Source: Cristatella mucedo
Lineage: Eukaryota; Bryozoa; Phylactolaemata; Cristatellidae
Length of the DNA stretch: 64,000 nt
NCBI GenBank assembly: GCA_009760855.2
Contig: WPIO01000342.1
Coordinates: forward strand, 1-64,000
Direction of reading: 5' to 3'
The notes below the pieces were generated by a model. That model searched no databases. It was not told the DNA's origin and saw only the letters and a program-made list of their open reading frames with translations. The stretch's first letter is position 1. Every line of letters begins with the position of its first letter. Shown here piece by piece: positions 1 to 10,240 of this stretch. The translations under genes were made by a program, and so were the position numbers.

Positions 1-867
1 AAAAGTGAAAGACTGAAAGCTCAATAATTTTTTTATTTGCATGTGGGGCAATCATTTTCCCGGAAAAAAATGAAAGTTGTGGAAGTTTAAATTTATTGTT
101 TGCACACCAGAAGTGAATTAAAACACAACTATAGGTGCGGAGAAGTGATAAAAGAAACAATACTGCACAAAATTAAACAAACTTATAAGTGCCCAGTTTA
201 ATTACGGCAGGTGGACAACTTTTTCTCTCTTTGGTCTTATATGCAGTGGAACGAGGAAAATAACAAATTTAGCTTTTGCAAACAAATCTCTGCTTTTTTG
301 GGAATGAATTCTGACAAAAAAAGCTACAGCCACCTACCTTGGTATTGTTGCTCCTGGCCGATTGCAGCTGCTTTCCAAGCCATTGCAGTTGTCCCCCCTC
401 GGGATCAATCGGGGAAGCGGTAACCTTGCCTCTCGAGTGGTAGAGTGCGGTGTTCAAAGACAGCAGCAGTAGCTTCGAAGACACCCTGTGGCTGTAGTTG
501 CTTCCTGAAGCAAATGAGAATCGAGATCCCGACAATTGCAACCTGACCTGCCAAATCAGAGCCGTGACCCTCAGCCATTCAAGCACTTTTGAAGGTTTCG
601 TCACTATCGCTGAATACGAAATGCGGGTTCGTTGCATAAGTTTGAAAGGCTGCGAATTACTCGACGCCACTAGGTTCATGTCGCTCGTCGTGTCACTGCC
701 CTTAGTGTGACGTGTGCTCCGTAATTTTGTAATTTATATTTAGTGGTAGCTAATAAACCTTCATAATGAACGGCTGCCAATAACTGACGTTTGTTAAATG
801 CGTTAAGCGTCGCGCGTAGTATATAGAAGCTTCACGTAGGTTTTAATAGGTTTCCAAGCTTGCCTAC
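1..867. other. Unassigned DNA
   Basis: I see no gene, tRNA head, LINE tail or tandem repeat here. The open frames on both strands (longest about 136 codons) have no recognisable motif and overlap each other antisense, so I treat them as chance. Confidence 0.5.
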
Positions 868-1110
868 TTACATGTACATAGTATTGTTAAAACTCGGGCT
901 TTCTTAGACAGAGATACCACACCTAAGTTGGTCCATGCGTTTGTGACACTCCATCTCGACTTCTGTAACTCACTGCTTGCTGGTCTGCCGAACTGGGCAA
1001 TAGTTGCTGGAAATTGGTGCAAAACTCTGCAGCTAAGCTTGTTTGTTGTGAGCGTTGCAGTTGCCACAACTAAGAGTCGCGGTTACCCAAAGAGGGGTAC
1101 ATCTGAATGC
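868..1110 (+). repeat. L2-like LINE fragment (RT end)
   Basis: The translation reads VHAFVTLHLDFCNSLLAGLP, a hallmark of the end of the reverse transcriptase domain in CR1/L2-type non-LTR retrotransposons. The same DNA recurs near 16.04-16.16 kb and 9.68-9.76 kb. The copy is truncated on both sides and loses the frame after about residue 60. Confidence 0.7.
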
Positions 1111-1484
1111 TAGGAAATGTATCCCGCAAGACAGCTGAGACATTGCGAAGCAATGAGATCACAATGTCGTCGTTAAAATTGTCCATGAAAACGTGTGGTG
1201 AAGTATCTCTATAAGACAACAGGTCATGGTCATGCAGCGGTTCATGGGGTATGCTGTCCTAAGGGCCTCCAAGAGTTGTTTTGTGGCGGCCGTACTAGCA
1301 GCTATGGCACCTGTCTTGCAAATGGATCGATGGATTTGCAAGACAGGGGCGTGTATTTGCGATGCTGACTAAGGAACTATGCTTATATATTTGGCCAACA
1401 AGGTGTTGGCACATAAAATTTGAGTAAATATGCCAGCTTAGTGATCCTCGTCTTCATTTAAAAATAATTACTATTAAAACTACT
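1111..1484. other. Unassigned DNA
   Basis: No recognisable gene or repeat is visible between two oppositely oriented L2-like fragments. Confidence 0.4.
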
Positions 1485-2155
1485 ATTGTAGCGTCCTAGG
1501 AAAGTCAAACTTCTTTCTAGGCAATTTTGCAAGTACTTGCATTGGTAATACTTAAATAGACAATTTCAGCACACATAATAACAAGCTCTTTTTTTAATTT
1601 TGTCAAGTCGAGATAGGGTTGCAACAACAGTCATAGTGATTTTTATACTTTAAAAGTATGGAAACTGAAGGAACAGTTAACCGAGAGATTTAAGGTTTAT
1701 TAGAGGTACAGCAAGACGAAACAAATCAGTAATAGGTAGCAGTAGTAGAATGCGACGCCTGATTCCGAAGATATTCCGATATAAAGACCGAAGTAAGAGG
1801 TTAAAGGGACGTGAAAGTGAGTGGAAGCATCTTGAAGTCGGCATTTTGCTTTATATGCCTTCAGTACAATTCAATGAGAACTTGTTAATACGGTAGCTGT
1901 GAGGTTCACGACAGACAAGCCTAGCTGCAGAGCTATGCACCAGCTGTAAACGCCTTATTGCACAGGCCCGAAGACCTTCAAGTGGAGAATAAAAAAAAGC
2001 CTAATCGTAATTTTACTAGTGCATGGACCAGATTGGCAGTATTACACTTGGCAAACCAAGCCCCAAGTCTTGCAACGGTGGGTGCCGAAAGTAGGCAGAG
2101 TTTACTGCTGAAATGATGTGGTTGCCTAAAGAAATGTCGCCTTTGAATGCTCACG
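1485..2155 (-). repeat. L2-like LINE 3' part, reversed
   Basis: Read on the minus strand this matches the 3' third of the L2-like family. It has the domain around the CxRERR segment (plus-strand hallmark gttcacgacagacaagccta near 1.91 kb) and the aligned 3' non-coding tail (ttctttctaggcaatttt near 1.51 kb). It is heavily decayed with many stops. A 171-bp tandem array follows immediately. Confidence 0.65.
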
Positions 2156-2164
2156 CGAATAGCT

Positions 2165-3915
2165 GGGATACACTGCTATACAGCTGCGATACAGCTGCTA
2201 TTGCCACAGTAAACGTCAGGAAATGGCGTTTTTTTATTCCAAATTATACAAAATGGTGTTACCGAATTACCTATCAACACTTATAATGCAATTGTGTTTG
2301 CCCGTTCTAGTGTTGTGGCCTAAAATCCTCCGCCAGCCAACCTTTTTACCCATTCGAACGACGATGCATCTACCACTTCCACAAAATCCTTCTCGAAACG
2401 CGGTTTTGATTCCAAATTATAGATAACGGCATGCCAAGTTCACCTACCAAATCACATGCGATTCAGCTTACGCATTCTCATGCTATGGCCTCGGATGGTC
2501 CACTACAAATGGCAGCCAAAAAATATTCGAACTGCAATGACGCTTACGTTTCCACAAAAAGCTGCTCGCAACAGCGGTTTTGATTTCAATGATAGAACCA
2601 GTGTACCAGGTGTACCTGGTAAATTTCAATCAATTGGGCTTGCGCGTTTTCAGGCTGTATCCTCAGATGGCCCGGTTCAAATGGCAGCCCTAAATAGTCA
2701 AACTGTGATATAGTAGCCATTTCCACAATTAGGTCTGCACAACAGCAGATCTTATTTCAAAATATAGTGAGTAATTTTCCAGGGTGATCCACTAATTTTT
2801 ATGGGATTGCACCTGAGCATTCTCATTCTAGGCCCTACGCTGGCCTGGGCAAGCCAGCTCGCAACGTAATCGAACTGCGATACAGATACCATGTTGTTGA
2901 AAGCACAGCTTCTTTTTTAAAACATTTTAGAAAATAGTGTTCCAGGCTAACCCAGTAAACATCCTGCATAGCGTTTGGGCGCGCTCATGCTATGGCTTCC
3001 GCTGGCCCAGGCCAGCCAGCCTTCCCTATATAATCAAACTTCGATATACGTGTAGTTGCCGTTTCCACAATAAGCGTTGTGAAACTGCCGTTTCGATTTC
3101 ACAATATAGGAAACACTGTTTCGGGTTTACCCGAAAAATTGCGTACGATTTCGTGTGCTAATTCTCACACACTGGTGTCCAATGGCCTGAACCGCAGTGC
3201 AATTTGGAACTGCAGTACAGCTGCCATTTTCCTAATAGGCTTCGTGAAACTGCGATTTTGATTCCACATTATAGACGAAAGTGCTTCAGGTAAAACTACT
3301 AAATTTCATGGCATAGAGCGTTTGCATTTTGTGCAATGGCCTGGGTCAGCCAGTCTCCCAACATACAGGGTTATTTAAACTGCGATACAGCTGCTATCTC
3401 CACAATAGGCGTCGCGAAACTGCAGTTTTGATATGAAATTATTGAAAACCGCGTTCTTGGTTTACCAACTAAATTTCATTGCAAAGCGCACGCCGTTGTC
3501 ATGACATGGCCTCAAATGGCCTCGGCCAGTCAGCCTACCTATTTATTTGAACTGCAATTCAGCCGCCGTTTCCACAATAGCCGTAGCGCAACTTCGACGT
3601 TATGGCATTTCATAGTAAACAGTGTTCCAGGTTAGCCTTCAAACATTTATGCGACTGCGCCCGGGCGTTTTTTGCTATGGAATTCTATTGCCCGGGCCAC
3701 AGCCCCAGCCTCCCTGCATATTTGAATTGTGATACGGCTGCCGTTTCAACAGTAGGTGTCGTTAAACTGCGGTTTTTATTCTACATTTTTGAAACCCCTG
3801 CACCGGGTTTACCCACTAAATGTCATGCCATTGTGTATGGGCGTTCTCATGCCATGACCTCCAATTGCCCGACCCAATCTGCATATTTGGACTGAAATAC
3901 AGCTGCCCTAGGAAG
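2165..3915 (+). repeat. Satellite-like tandem array, ~171 bp unit
   Basis: A cassette recurs about ten times. Each unit has a GATACAGCTGC-type box, then a TTTCCACAATAGGC box, then TTTTGATTCCAAATTATAG, then a GGTTTACCCACTAAATTTCATG-type box, then CATGCTATGGCC. GATACAGCTGC-like boxes fall near 2186, 2360, 2530, 2702, 2877, 3042, 3212, 3380, 3553, 3730 and 3895, a mean spacing of about 171 bp. Units have diverged by substitution and small indels, so the array is old. A second array of the same unit lies at 37.6-39.3 kb. It is probably non-coding; apparent open frames do not continue from unit to unit. Confidence 0.85.
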
Positions 3916-4154
3916 CTAGACCTGCGCTAGACTTGAGTCAAACTTTGCAATCTTTGCAAAAGGTTTTGAAAGAACCGAGCTGAATCAATTCGTCTCTCTC
4001 AAAGCGCAATTCCTTCTTGCCCTCAGAGCCCAAGACGCATAACCTTTCCGCTTAGGCAGGAGCGTGGGCCGAGAATGAGCAGCCGCAGCACCTGGACAAG
4101 CTTTGACGCTATGCGACTGCCGACGGCAGCCCGACAAGGAATGCCGCTGACGAG

Positions 4155-5480
4155 GAATGCTGACACCGTCACTCAGGTAAAGTGTATCGGCTTGATTTTC
4201 TCGATCTGCCAACTGCCTTCGATACGTTTGATCGTCAAGTCCTTCCGCAGAGCCTCCCATCTCGCCTGGACATCACTGGCACAGTACTGAGATGATTCGT
4301 GTCATATTTCAGTGGAAGACTCCAGACTCATTGATATCAACGGGCAGCAACGATCGGAGAGGCCACTAAAGTATGAGAGGACCACTGGGCTCCGTGCCGC
4401 CGGTCCGCTTTTTTTGCGCAATGCTTACTCGTCCTCTTGACAATGTAATCGCCAAGCACAATCTAAGCTTTCACTTCTCTGCAGATGACACACGGCTGTA
4501 CCTGTGCTGTGGTCCCTTACCAGCCTACTAGCACGTTAAGCTCTTCCAACTCCCTTGCTGCATACACTGCAGCCATCTGCACATGAATGGCAGCAAACTT
4601 ACTTAAATTAGATGATGAACTATTTATGGCCAAACCTGTAGTGATTCACTCGGAAATTGGAAAACCTCAAAATGGGCACGGCCAGCATATCTCATTTAGC
4701 ATCTTAGGCGATCGATTCCAAAGCGAACTTTCACTAGACCACCACATGAGCTCCACTGACAGTTAAGTTTGCCTATTTGTAGCTGCTTAACATTTCAACA
4801 ATTCAGGCCTGCTTAAACAGGCTTACTGTACCCAAACTGGTGCATGTTTTGTTGACATCCCTTCTTGAATTCACTAAATCATTACTTCCAGATCTTCGGG
4901 TATGTGAAATTTTTTTGTCACTCACTTGTAGGTCCTTTCATTCTCTTGCTCCAGGCTACTTATCGGAGCTACTAAAAAATCAGGCTATGCCTTGGAACAC
5001 CTGCTCTTCTGATTCAAGTCGTTTAGCTATGCCTCTAACCAACCTCAAATCCGTTGGAGACCGTGCTTATAGTTGATGTGCTCCCAAAGCGAGAACTCAC
5101 TTCCCACTGACGTTAAGTTATCCCCTGACTTGACATGTAAAAAAATACTAGCTGATTCAACAGCCTCTTTTTTATAGCGATGTGAGAGCCTTTACGGGTA
5201 TCACAACCGCTTGCAGCGGCAGTAAAGGATCGCCCACCGCAGAATTCGAACCCACGACTTCTGCAGCGGGGTCGTGAAAAGCAACCGTAAGAAGCTAAAA
5301 GCGTACTTGTTTCTCAAGGCATTTGCTGGGTTCCTGTAAATTGTAATTTTTTTTTTTTTTTTTGTTGATACAGTGCAGTTTGCAGCTAACCATACCGTCA
5401 ATCTTTCTTTGCAGTACATGTACAGTGCTGGGAATTAAGTTCTCTCTGGGGGCACTATAAAATCTATGATTATCATTATG
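4155..5480 (+). repeat. L2-like LINE, interrupted by a SINE
   Basis: The copy starts at an RT segment resembling LDFxxAFDTxDRQVL (about 4.18 kb). It continues through an FSADDTRLYL box equal to the [10 protein letters not shown] catalytic motif (about 4.47 kb) and a connection domain near 4.84 kb, to the NLKSVGDRAYS segment near 5.05 kb. It is then cut at about 5148 by a SINE on the opposite strand and resumes at about 5322 with the LINE 3' end (gggttcctg, then ttaagttctctctggggg near 5.44 kb). Frames are broken in many places, so it is dead. Confidence 0.75.
5148..5290 (-). repeat. tRNA-derived SINE, family A, nested in L2
   Basis: On the minus strand there is a tRNA-like head with a B-box-like GGTTCGAA segment (plus-strand aattcgaacccacgac near 5.24 kb). 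The family body follows (GCGATCC, then ACTGCAAGCGG near 5.21 kb) and the AACAGCC/GCTGTT tail. It sits inside the L2 copy spanning 4155-5480, so it inserted after the LINE. Confidence 0.8.
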
Positions 5481-5489
5481 ATTGTTAAC

Positions 5490-6380
5490 GCAAGTTAGTT
5501 CACTTGCTCTAACGTCACGTCAGACAGCCACTCGACAAGTTTAGAGGCCGAGGTCGCTAATCCATTGCATTCGGCTTAATTTTAGCTTTTTAGAAAGCTA
5601 AGATTTATTTTCGATGGCCACTCTAGGAGAGTATACCTCGCTGCCATAACCTCAGCGGAACGCTAAGTTCTAAGCCCTGTCACAAGTTGAATGTCCTAGC
5701 AACACTTTTCGCAGGAGCAGATGTGTTCTTCGAGGCTTGCAATTGTGGGAACTGACAGACAACAGCGTTTGAGCATACGATACCATACTGGCGCGATTTC
5801 GCCAAGGTTACCAGCATTGATTATACGCGATCATTCAAAGTATTTTTCCCCTCTGTTAAGGTATTGCCTAGTATAATTTGTATCTCCTATCCCTTAAGGC
5901 GATGGGAACAATCTTGTTTGGTAAGGACTAATACGGTGATCAGTATTGTGTATTAGATCTGCGCCAGTTACGTTGAGTTAGGTCTCTATTATTAAAATTT
6001 CAGATTTTTCAACAATAGCTTGCTGAAACTTTTGACGGAGCCTATATATTCATGCCCAATAAATTTCACCAGCAGCACACCCTAATTCCAACTACGTATT
6101 TACAATATTCAAAAGCTGTCATTTAAACGTGTTCTCAACTCTATCTACATAACACCAAGCTGATACGTGTCGTGACTCTCCATGTAGCCTAGCTGCTTCA
6201 CTGTATTGTCTGTCATTACATTCGAACTGGCGGTCGATGTAGTATGCATACAACTTGAGTGGAAATAGCGGCTTCCCGAGGCCAACGTAGTCCAGCAAGA
6301 ACCCCATTCCAAACGCGTTTATGGCGAGCCTGTGCCGAGACCATCGTACTCGGCTTTCACAGTGACCGCACTAAACTTAC
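5490..6380. other. Unassigned DNA downstream of the broken exon
   Basis: I looked on the minus strand for the next exon of the phosphodiesterase fragment at 6381-6596, for example a Gly-Asn-His-Asp motif, and did not find it. The minus-strand frame at 6119-6307 has no recognisable domain. Confidence 0.4.
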
Positions 6381-6596
6381 GCTGTACAAATAATTCAATC
6401 TGGGGATTTGCTGTAGCTGTACACGGCTTCGATGGCAGAGGTAACCAGCAGCACGGTGAGTCGCAGTTGAAGTCACCGAACGAGCCCAGCCTCGTTAAAT
6501 TGAGACAAGCCTGAGACAAGTAGCACATCTGCGAACGATCACCATTGGTGCTGCAGTTTGTATGTAAGTGAAAATCCATCACTTGCCAAATGTAAC
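6381..6596 (-). pseudogene. Broken exon of an SMPDL3-like phosphodiesterase
   Basis: The family hydrolyses phosphodiester or phosphorothioate substrates outside the cell with two metal ions (calcineurin-like fold). On the minus strand, after a TTTTTTCAG acceptor, the translation begins GYIWQVMDFHLH, matching the first metal-binding strand (Asp-x-His) of SMPDL3/acid sphingomyelinase-like enzymes. It goes on through a Cys-containing loop to LGSFGDFNCDSP, the family hallmark. After CDSP the frame breaks near 6452: CCG TG- CTG is one base short of a Trp codon. In the shifted frame it continues LLVTSAIEAVYSYSKSPD, the expected helix. A TGA then stands at 6397-6395 where the family has an aromatic residue, before ICTA and a GTAAGT donor at 6380. 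Splice borders are intact but the frame is not. No other exons were found within several kb. A live gene with assembly errors is possible but less likely. Confidence 0.65.
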
Positions 6597-7844
6597 CTGA
6601 AAAAATTACATGAATAGATCTGCAGAAATTAACAACTGGGTGGGAGAGTGTTTCTACGTATGCCACAATCTGTTTTGTTGTCACCGGAATCTCCTATCCG
6701 ATTGTATATTCTATGCTCTTAACGTGCCCATTATTGGTAAATTTGACTCTTGGTTTTAGGGAGTCATGCCAGAAATCATCTACCAGAATAGAGCTTTGCC
6801 GGTACACATTGCGAACTTCTGGATAGATGAAACAGACACAACTCTCAAATGTGATTCAAAATCTTATTTTTTTAAATAGTACGAACCACTTTTAAAGGTG
6901 CTTTCATGCATTATGAAAGTCATAAAAGTTTTCGTAATCTTCACTTAAGCTCCCAAAGGCAGTGCATTCGAAACATAGCAGGCACAACAATTTTTACACA
7001 GGTCAACTGACACTAACCATAATCAGAGCATCCGTAAGCGAGCTTAACAGTTGAGGCAAGACTGCAACCTGCATGGGGGTGTTTCAAACGCTGTCAGCAG
7101 GTCACATCGTTCCTATTAAGCGCTATTACCAGTCAATAAATCAGGGCGTTACAAAATCAAAAGGATTTTCAAGTACAGGCACGTAGTCTTTAATTGTCTC
7201 AGACAATTCGGAAGAAATACCTTCGAAGTGAAGCCTTTAACAGTGCCATTCACAAGAGGGTGGTCCAAATTCGTGACATCTCCGAAGAAGAAATGTACGA
7301 TTACTAGCCAGAGGCTGTCCTGGCAGAAAGACAAAGTCATTACGCTAGATGCGGCAGTCTAAACACATACTCATATTAAAATAAAGTAAGCCTCAGAGTC
7401 ACAAGTCAAGTTATTAGGTTGTGCAACACTCATATAAGCAAATGCTGTCGTGTACTCCTTCTTCTTAGCAGGCCCTGCTTGGCTTATAAATGCAGTTTGT
7501 TTTTCCACTGCCTTTAATTTTATATGCGAGAAAAACATCCCATTCAGCTTGCAAAATATTAACCACGCAATTAAAAGACTGCAATATACCGAAGGGCATA
7601 AACATCTAATGCAGAACTGTATCAGGCACTTGATGCACCTACCGCTAGGATACTCTGTACATCTGCAATGGAAGCGTTTTCTCATCAGATCCTCGCAAGC
7701 GAGATTATTGTCACGAGGCCTCGCCGAATAAGTGTAAGAGCAGCATTTTGATCTTCGCTTTTCACGAGTGGCCTATCAGGCCACAGATGATTGAAAGCTG
7801 TTCGATTCATTTAAAAACACTCTTAATCGTATTATCTCAGAGAA
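6597..7844. other. Unassigned DNA
   Basis: No recognisable gene. The minus-strand segment near 7315-7215 has acceptor-like (TGCCAG) and donor-like (GGTATT) edges around an open frame, but no family is recognisable. The plus-strand frame at 7450-7731 shows no motif. Confidence 0.35.
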
Positions 7845-7920
7845 TAACAATAACAACAATAATAATGACATCTACATTGCCCTCAGAAAACTAAATCGCT
7901 TTCTATTAAATACGCGATTC
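7845..7920 (-). repeat. L2-like LINE 3' tail fragment
   Basis: The aataacaataacaacaataat string is followed by a degraded form of the family tail (cattgccctcagaaaactaaat). This is the reverse complement of the LINE end seen near 17.53 kb. Confidence 0.55.
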
Positions 7921-8436
7921 AGCAAATGTGATCGTGGGTTCGCAAAACATGCAGATTAGCACCAAGAAGAAAAAAAAGGAATGAGAACGTGATAATCCAG
8001 TGGGGCTAGGTTTTCTCTCCGACACGGAAAACTAATCATGGAAGATACTTAAAAATATGGTAAATTCACAAATTAGCCGCAGTACTTCTCCATTAAACTA
8101 TCCGCTTCGTTCCAGTGTGGTTCAGGCACGATAAGGTTAGCTTGACGGTTAGAGGCCCGGTGGCGAGTCAGATTCATGGAAAGATTCACGGAAATGTCTT
8201 AAGAAGCTCGATTTATTTTAGATACTACTTCCAGATATCTTCAATTCATGAGTATAATTTATGCAAATTTACCAATCATGTTAATCCTTAGTTTCTTTGG
8301 TTTCCTTTAAATATAACTTGGGAAATACGGTCTGCCAGTTTCACCTCAACAAGTTGGTTGTTACAATCGGCGGAAGTAGCCGTCAATACAGGTGGGCATA
8401 CTACCCTCAGAAACTTAAAATGAGCTGCATAATGTA
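7921..8436. other. Unassigned DNA
   Basis: I see no gene or recognisable repeat. Base composition changes sharply to GC-rich at about 8.44 kb. Confidence 0.35.
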
Positions 8437-8865
8437 GGGATATACACGTGACCTACATCGGAGCACATCAGGGTCTCGGGCAGCCTCGGGCCGAGATTGA
8501 GCAGGTCTGCTCCTCCCTTGATAGGAACCTTCGCTTACTGCAGGCAAGCCTGCTCGCCCTCTGGAAAAAGCTCGATGCCCGGTAGACCGTCCTTCTGCCA
8601 CGGCTCGATTACCTCTGTCGGGCGCGGCTGGTGCTTAAGGCTGCCCGGCTTCCGGGCCGAGAAGACTCTCGCGGAGCTCTGCCGCCGGTCCACGTGCGGT
8701 TTGCCGCACTTCAGTTCGACACATTTCCCGTTCGTGCTGGAGGTCTCGGTCTCGTACGCTTCCCGGCGACCAACTCGGCGATCCTCCGGGTCGACCGAGC
8801 CTGCAGCATACTATGCTCCCCTACCCCGACGGCGTGTGCGTGCAACGTGTCGCACGTCACCGCCT
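8437..8865 (+). pseudogene. Fragment of an R2/NeSL-like non-LTR reverse transcriptase
   Basis: The GC-rich plus-strand translation shows LLALWKKLDAR, then TVLLPRLDYLCRARLV, then after a frame change LPGREDSRGALPPVH and FPVRAGGLGLVRFP. This order resembles the region after the RT domain of R2/NeSL/CRE-type retrotransposons: qKl..ir.fLLPrL.y, a segment around the priming helix, and PxxxGGLGlxxL. It spans at least two frames with stops, so it is a relic. Composition differs clearly from the AT-richer flanks. Family assignment is by motif order only. Confidence 0.5.
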
Positions 8866-9136
8866 CGACCGGGCCGTTGACTTCGTGGGCAGTTAGACGT
8901 CTTCAGACGAGGAGCCCTCATGGCGCCTGAGCAGAGAGCCTTCGGCCTGGGAAACGGGGTCAACGGCCCTGCCTCGCTGTTAGTGGATGCGGGATAGTGA
9001 GCTTAGAGCGTTTTTCCTGCCGCATCTCGCTGGCCGGCTCGGACTTCTGCTGTTGTCAAACGACTGGACGTGGTGGAGCACTCGCTTGTACCTCGTTGTC
9101 GCCATTTCCAAACTGCATATGCTCCCCGGGTTGGCT

Positions 9137-9300
9137 GGCTCTGGCACACTAGGTAAGGCGGTTGCTTTTACGACCTCGGTCCTGAGGTCGTGGGTTCGAT
9201 TTCTTCTGTGGGCGATCCTTTATCGCCACTGCAAGCGGTGGTGATAGCCGTAAAGGCTCTTCCGTCGCTATACAAAAAGAGGCTGTTTTATCGGTTAGGA
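9137..9300 (+). repeat. tRNA-derived SINE, family A
   Basis: The head starts cacactaggtaaggcggttgc (A-box region) with a B-box ggttcgattt near 9.19 kb. The body has gcgatcctttatcgccactg and agccgtaaaggctcttccgt, then ctatacaaaaagaggctgtt. It is nearly identical to the copy at 18.65-18.83 kb, so it is among the younger members here. Confidence 0.85.
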
Positions 9301-9479
9301 TTTTTTTTGGCTGAAGGCCGGGCTTGGGCGTCCCAGCCTGCTCAGGGGCAGGATGAGCCGTTGCCTGGTCACAGACAGTTTCAGGTGTGCCATCTAGCGG
9401 CGTGACGGACTTTCTCGGTTTAACTAGTAGAGATATCATTGGGGACGGGGGGGGGAGGGGCTAACGCTCCCCCACCCCG

Positions 9480-9665
9480 GCACTCTCTCCAGGCAAGCAT
9501 TCAGTTTATCAGTCGCAGAAGCGAATTCCCGTGGTTTAAATGACAAATACAAGTCACCGTAAAGTGATAATTCATTCCATGGGCTTGAATCACTTTTCCC
9601 AGAAACTCGGAATAGCAAAGGACTGATAAGAGATACTTGTAGAACTCCATTGACGACTGTTTTGC
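9480..9665 (-). repeat. L2-like LINE, inverted 5' segment
   Basis: On the minus strand the frame reads SPLLF, LYGDLYLSFKP and ATDKLNACLERVPG. These are the RT motifs around the catalytic YADD box; the box is damaged to LYGD. It lies directly upstream of the plus-strand 3' half of the same family, which gives a head inversion. Confidence 0.7.
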
Positions 9666-10240
9666 TGAGTACTACAACCAAATTGGTCAATTCATTTGTG
9701 ACATTACGTCTTGACTTCAATAACGCAGTGCTTGCTGGTCTACCGGCCTGAGTAAACTAGTACTTACACGTGGTGTAAAACTGCAGCTAGGCTTGTCTGT
9801 CGTAATCTTCGTAGTTACCACATCACGCCACTTTCGCCGAACTGCACCGGCTCCCAGTCAAGCAACGCATCGACTTCAAGGTTATGTCACTTAATATTAG
9901 GTCCATTCATTCTCTGGCTTCAGCCTACCTATCAGATTTACTCCCACACCAGGCTAGACATCTTACCACCTGCTCCTCTAATTAAAACCGTTTAGCAATG
10001 CCTCGAAAGCACCTCAGATTCTCTGGAGACCTTGCCTTTAGTTTGTGTGTGCAAGTCTGTAACTCACTACCAGCTGACTTCGCATCTCCTGACTTGTCAA
10101 TTGAAAACACGCCTTTTTCTCACAGCATTGATCGTGATCTCCTTCAAGTGCTTATGTGTGCTGACACTGGGCATGCTACCACTAATCATATTCTGTTACT
10201 ACTACTATTACTTGTATGGCCGTAGCAATAGCAAACGTCT
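9666..10240 (+). repeat. L2-like LINE 3' segment
   Basis: The plus-strand translation has FVTLRLDF, then a segment around HFRRTAPAPSQATHRLQG, then RSIHSLASAYLSDLL, then the RKHLRFSGDLAF region. This is in the same order as the intact-looking copy at 31.8-32.4 kb (minus). Stops and indels are frequent. Confidence 0.7.

Noticed and set aside
269-710. Overlapping 136- and 70-codon frames near the left edge
   Set aside because: They are antisense to each other, without recognisable motif, splice context or start context.
7149-7340. Possible exon with acceptor- and donor-like edges, considered as a partner of the SMPDL3-like exon
   Set aside because: Its translation matches no part of that family that I know, and it lies 5' of the first conserved strand where only a signal peptide would be expected.
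9190-9240. A genuine tRNA gene in the cacactaggtaagg ... ggttcgattt segment, and in its repeats
   Set aside because: No cloverleaf can be completed (acceptor stem and anticodon arm do not pair), and the same head recurs many times with a shared non-tRNA body. It is a SINE.
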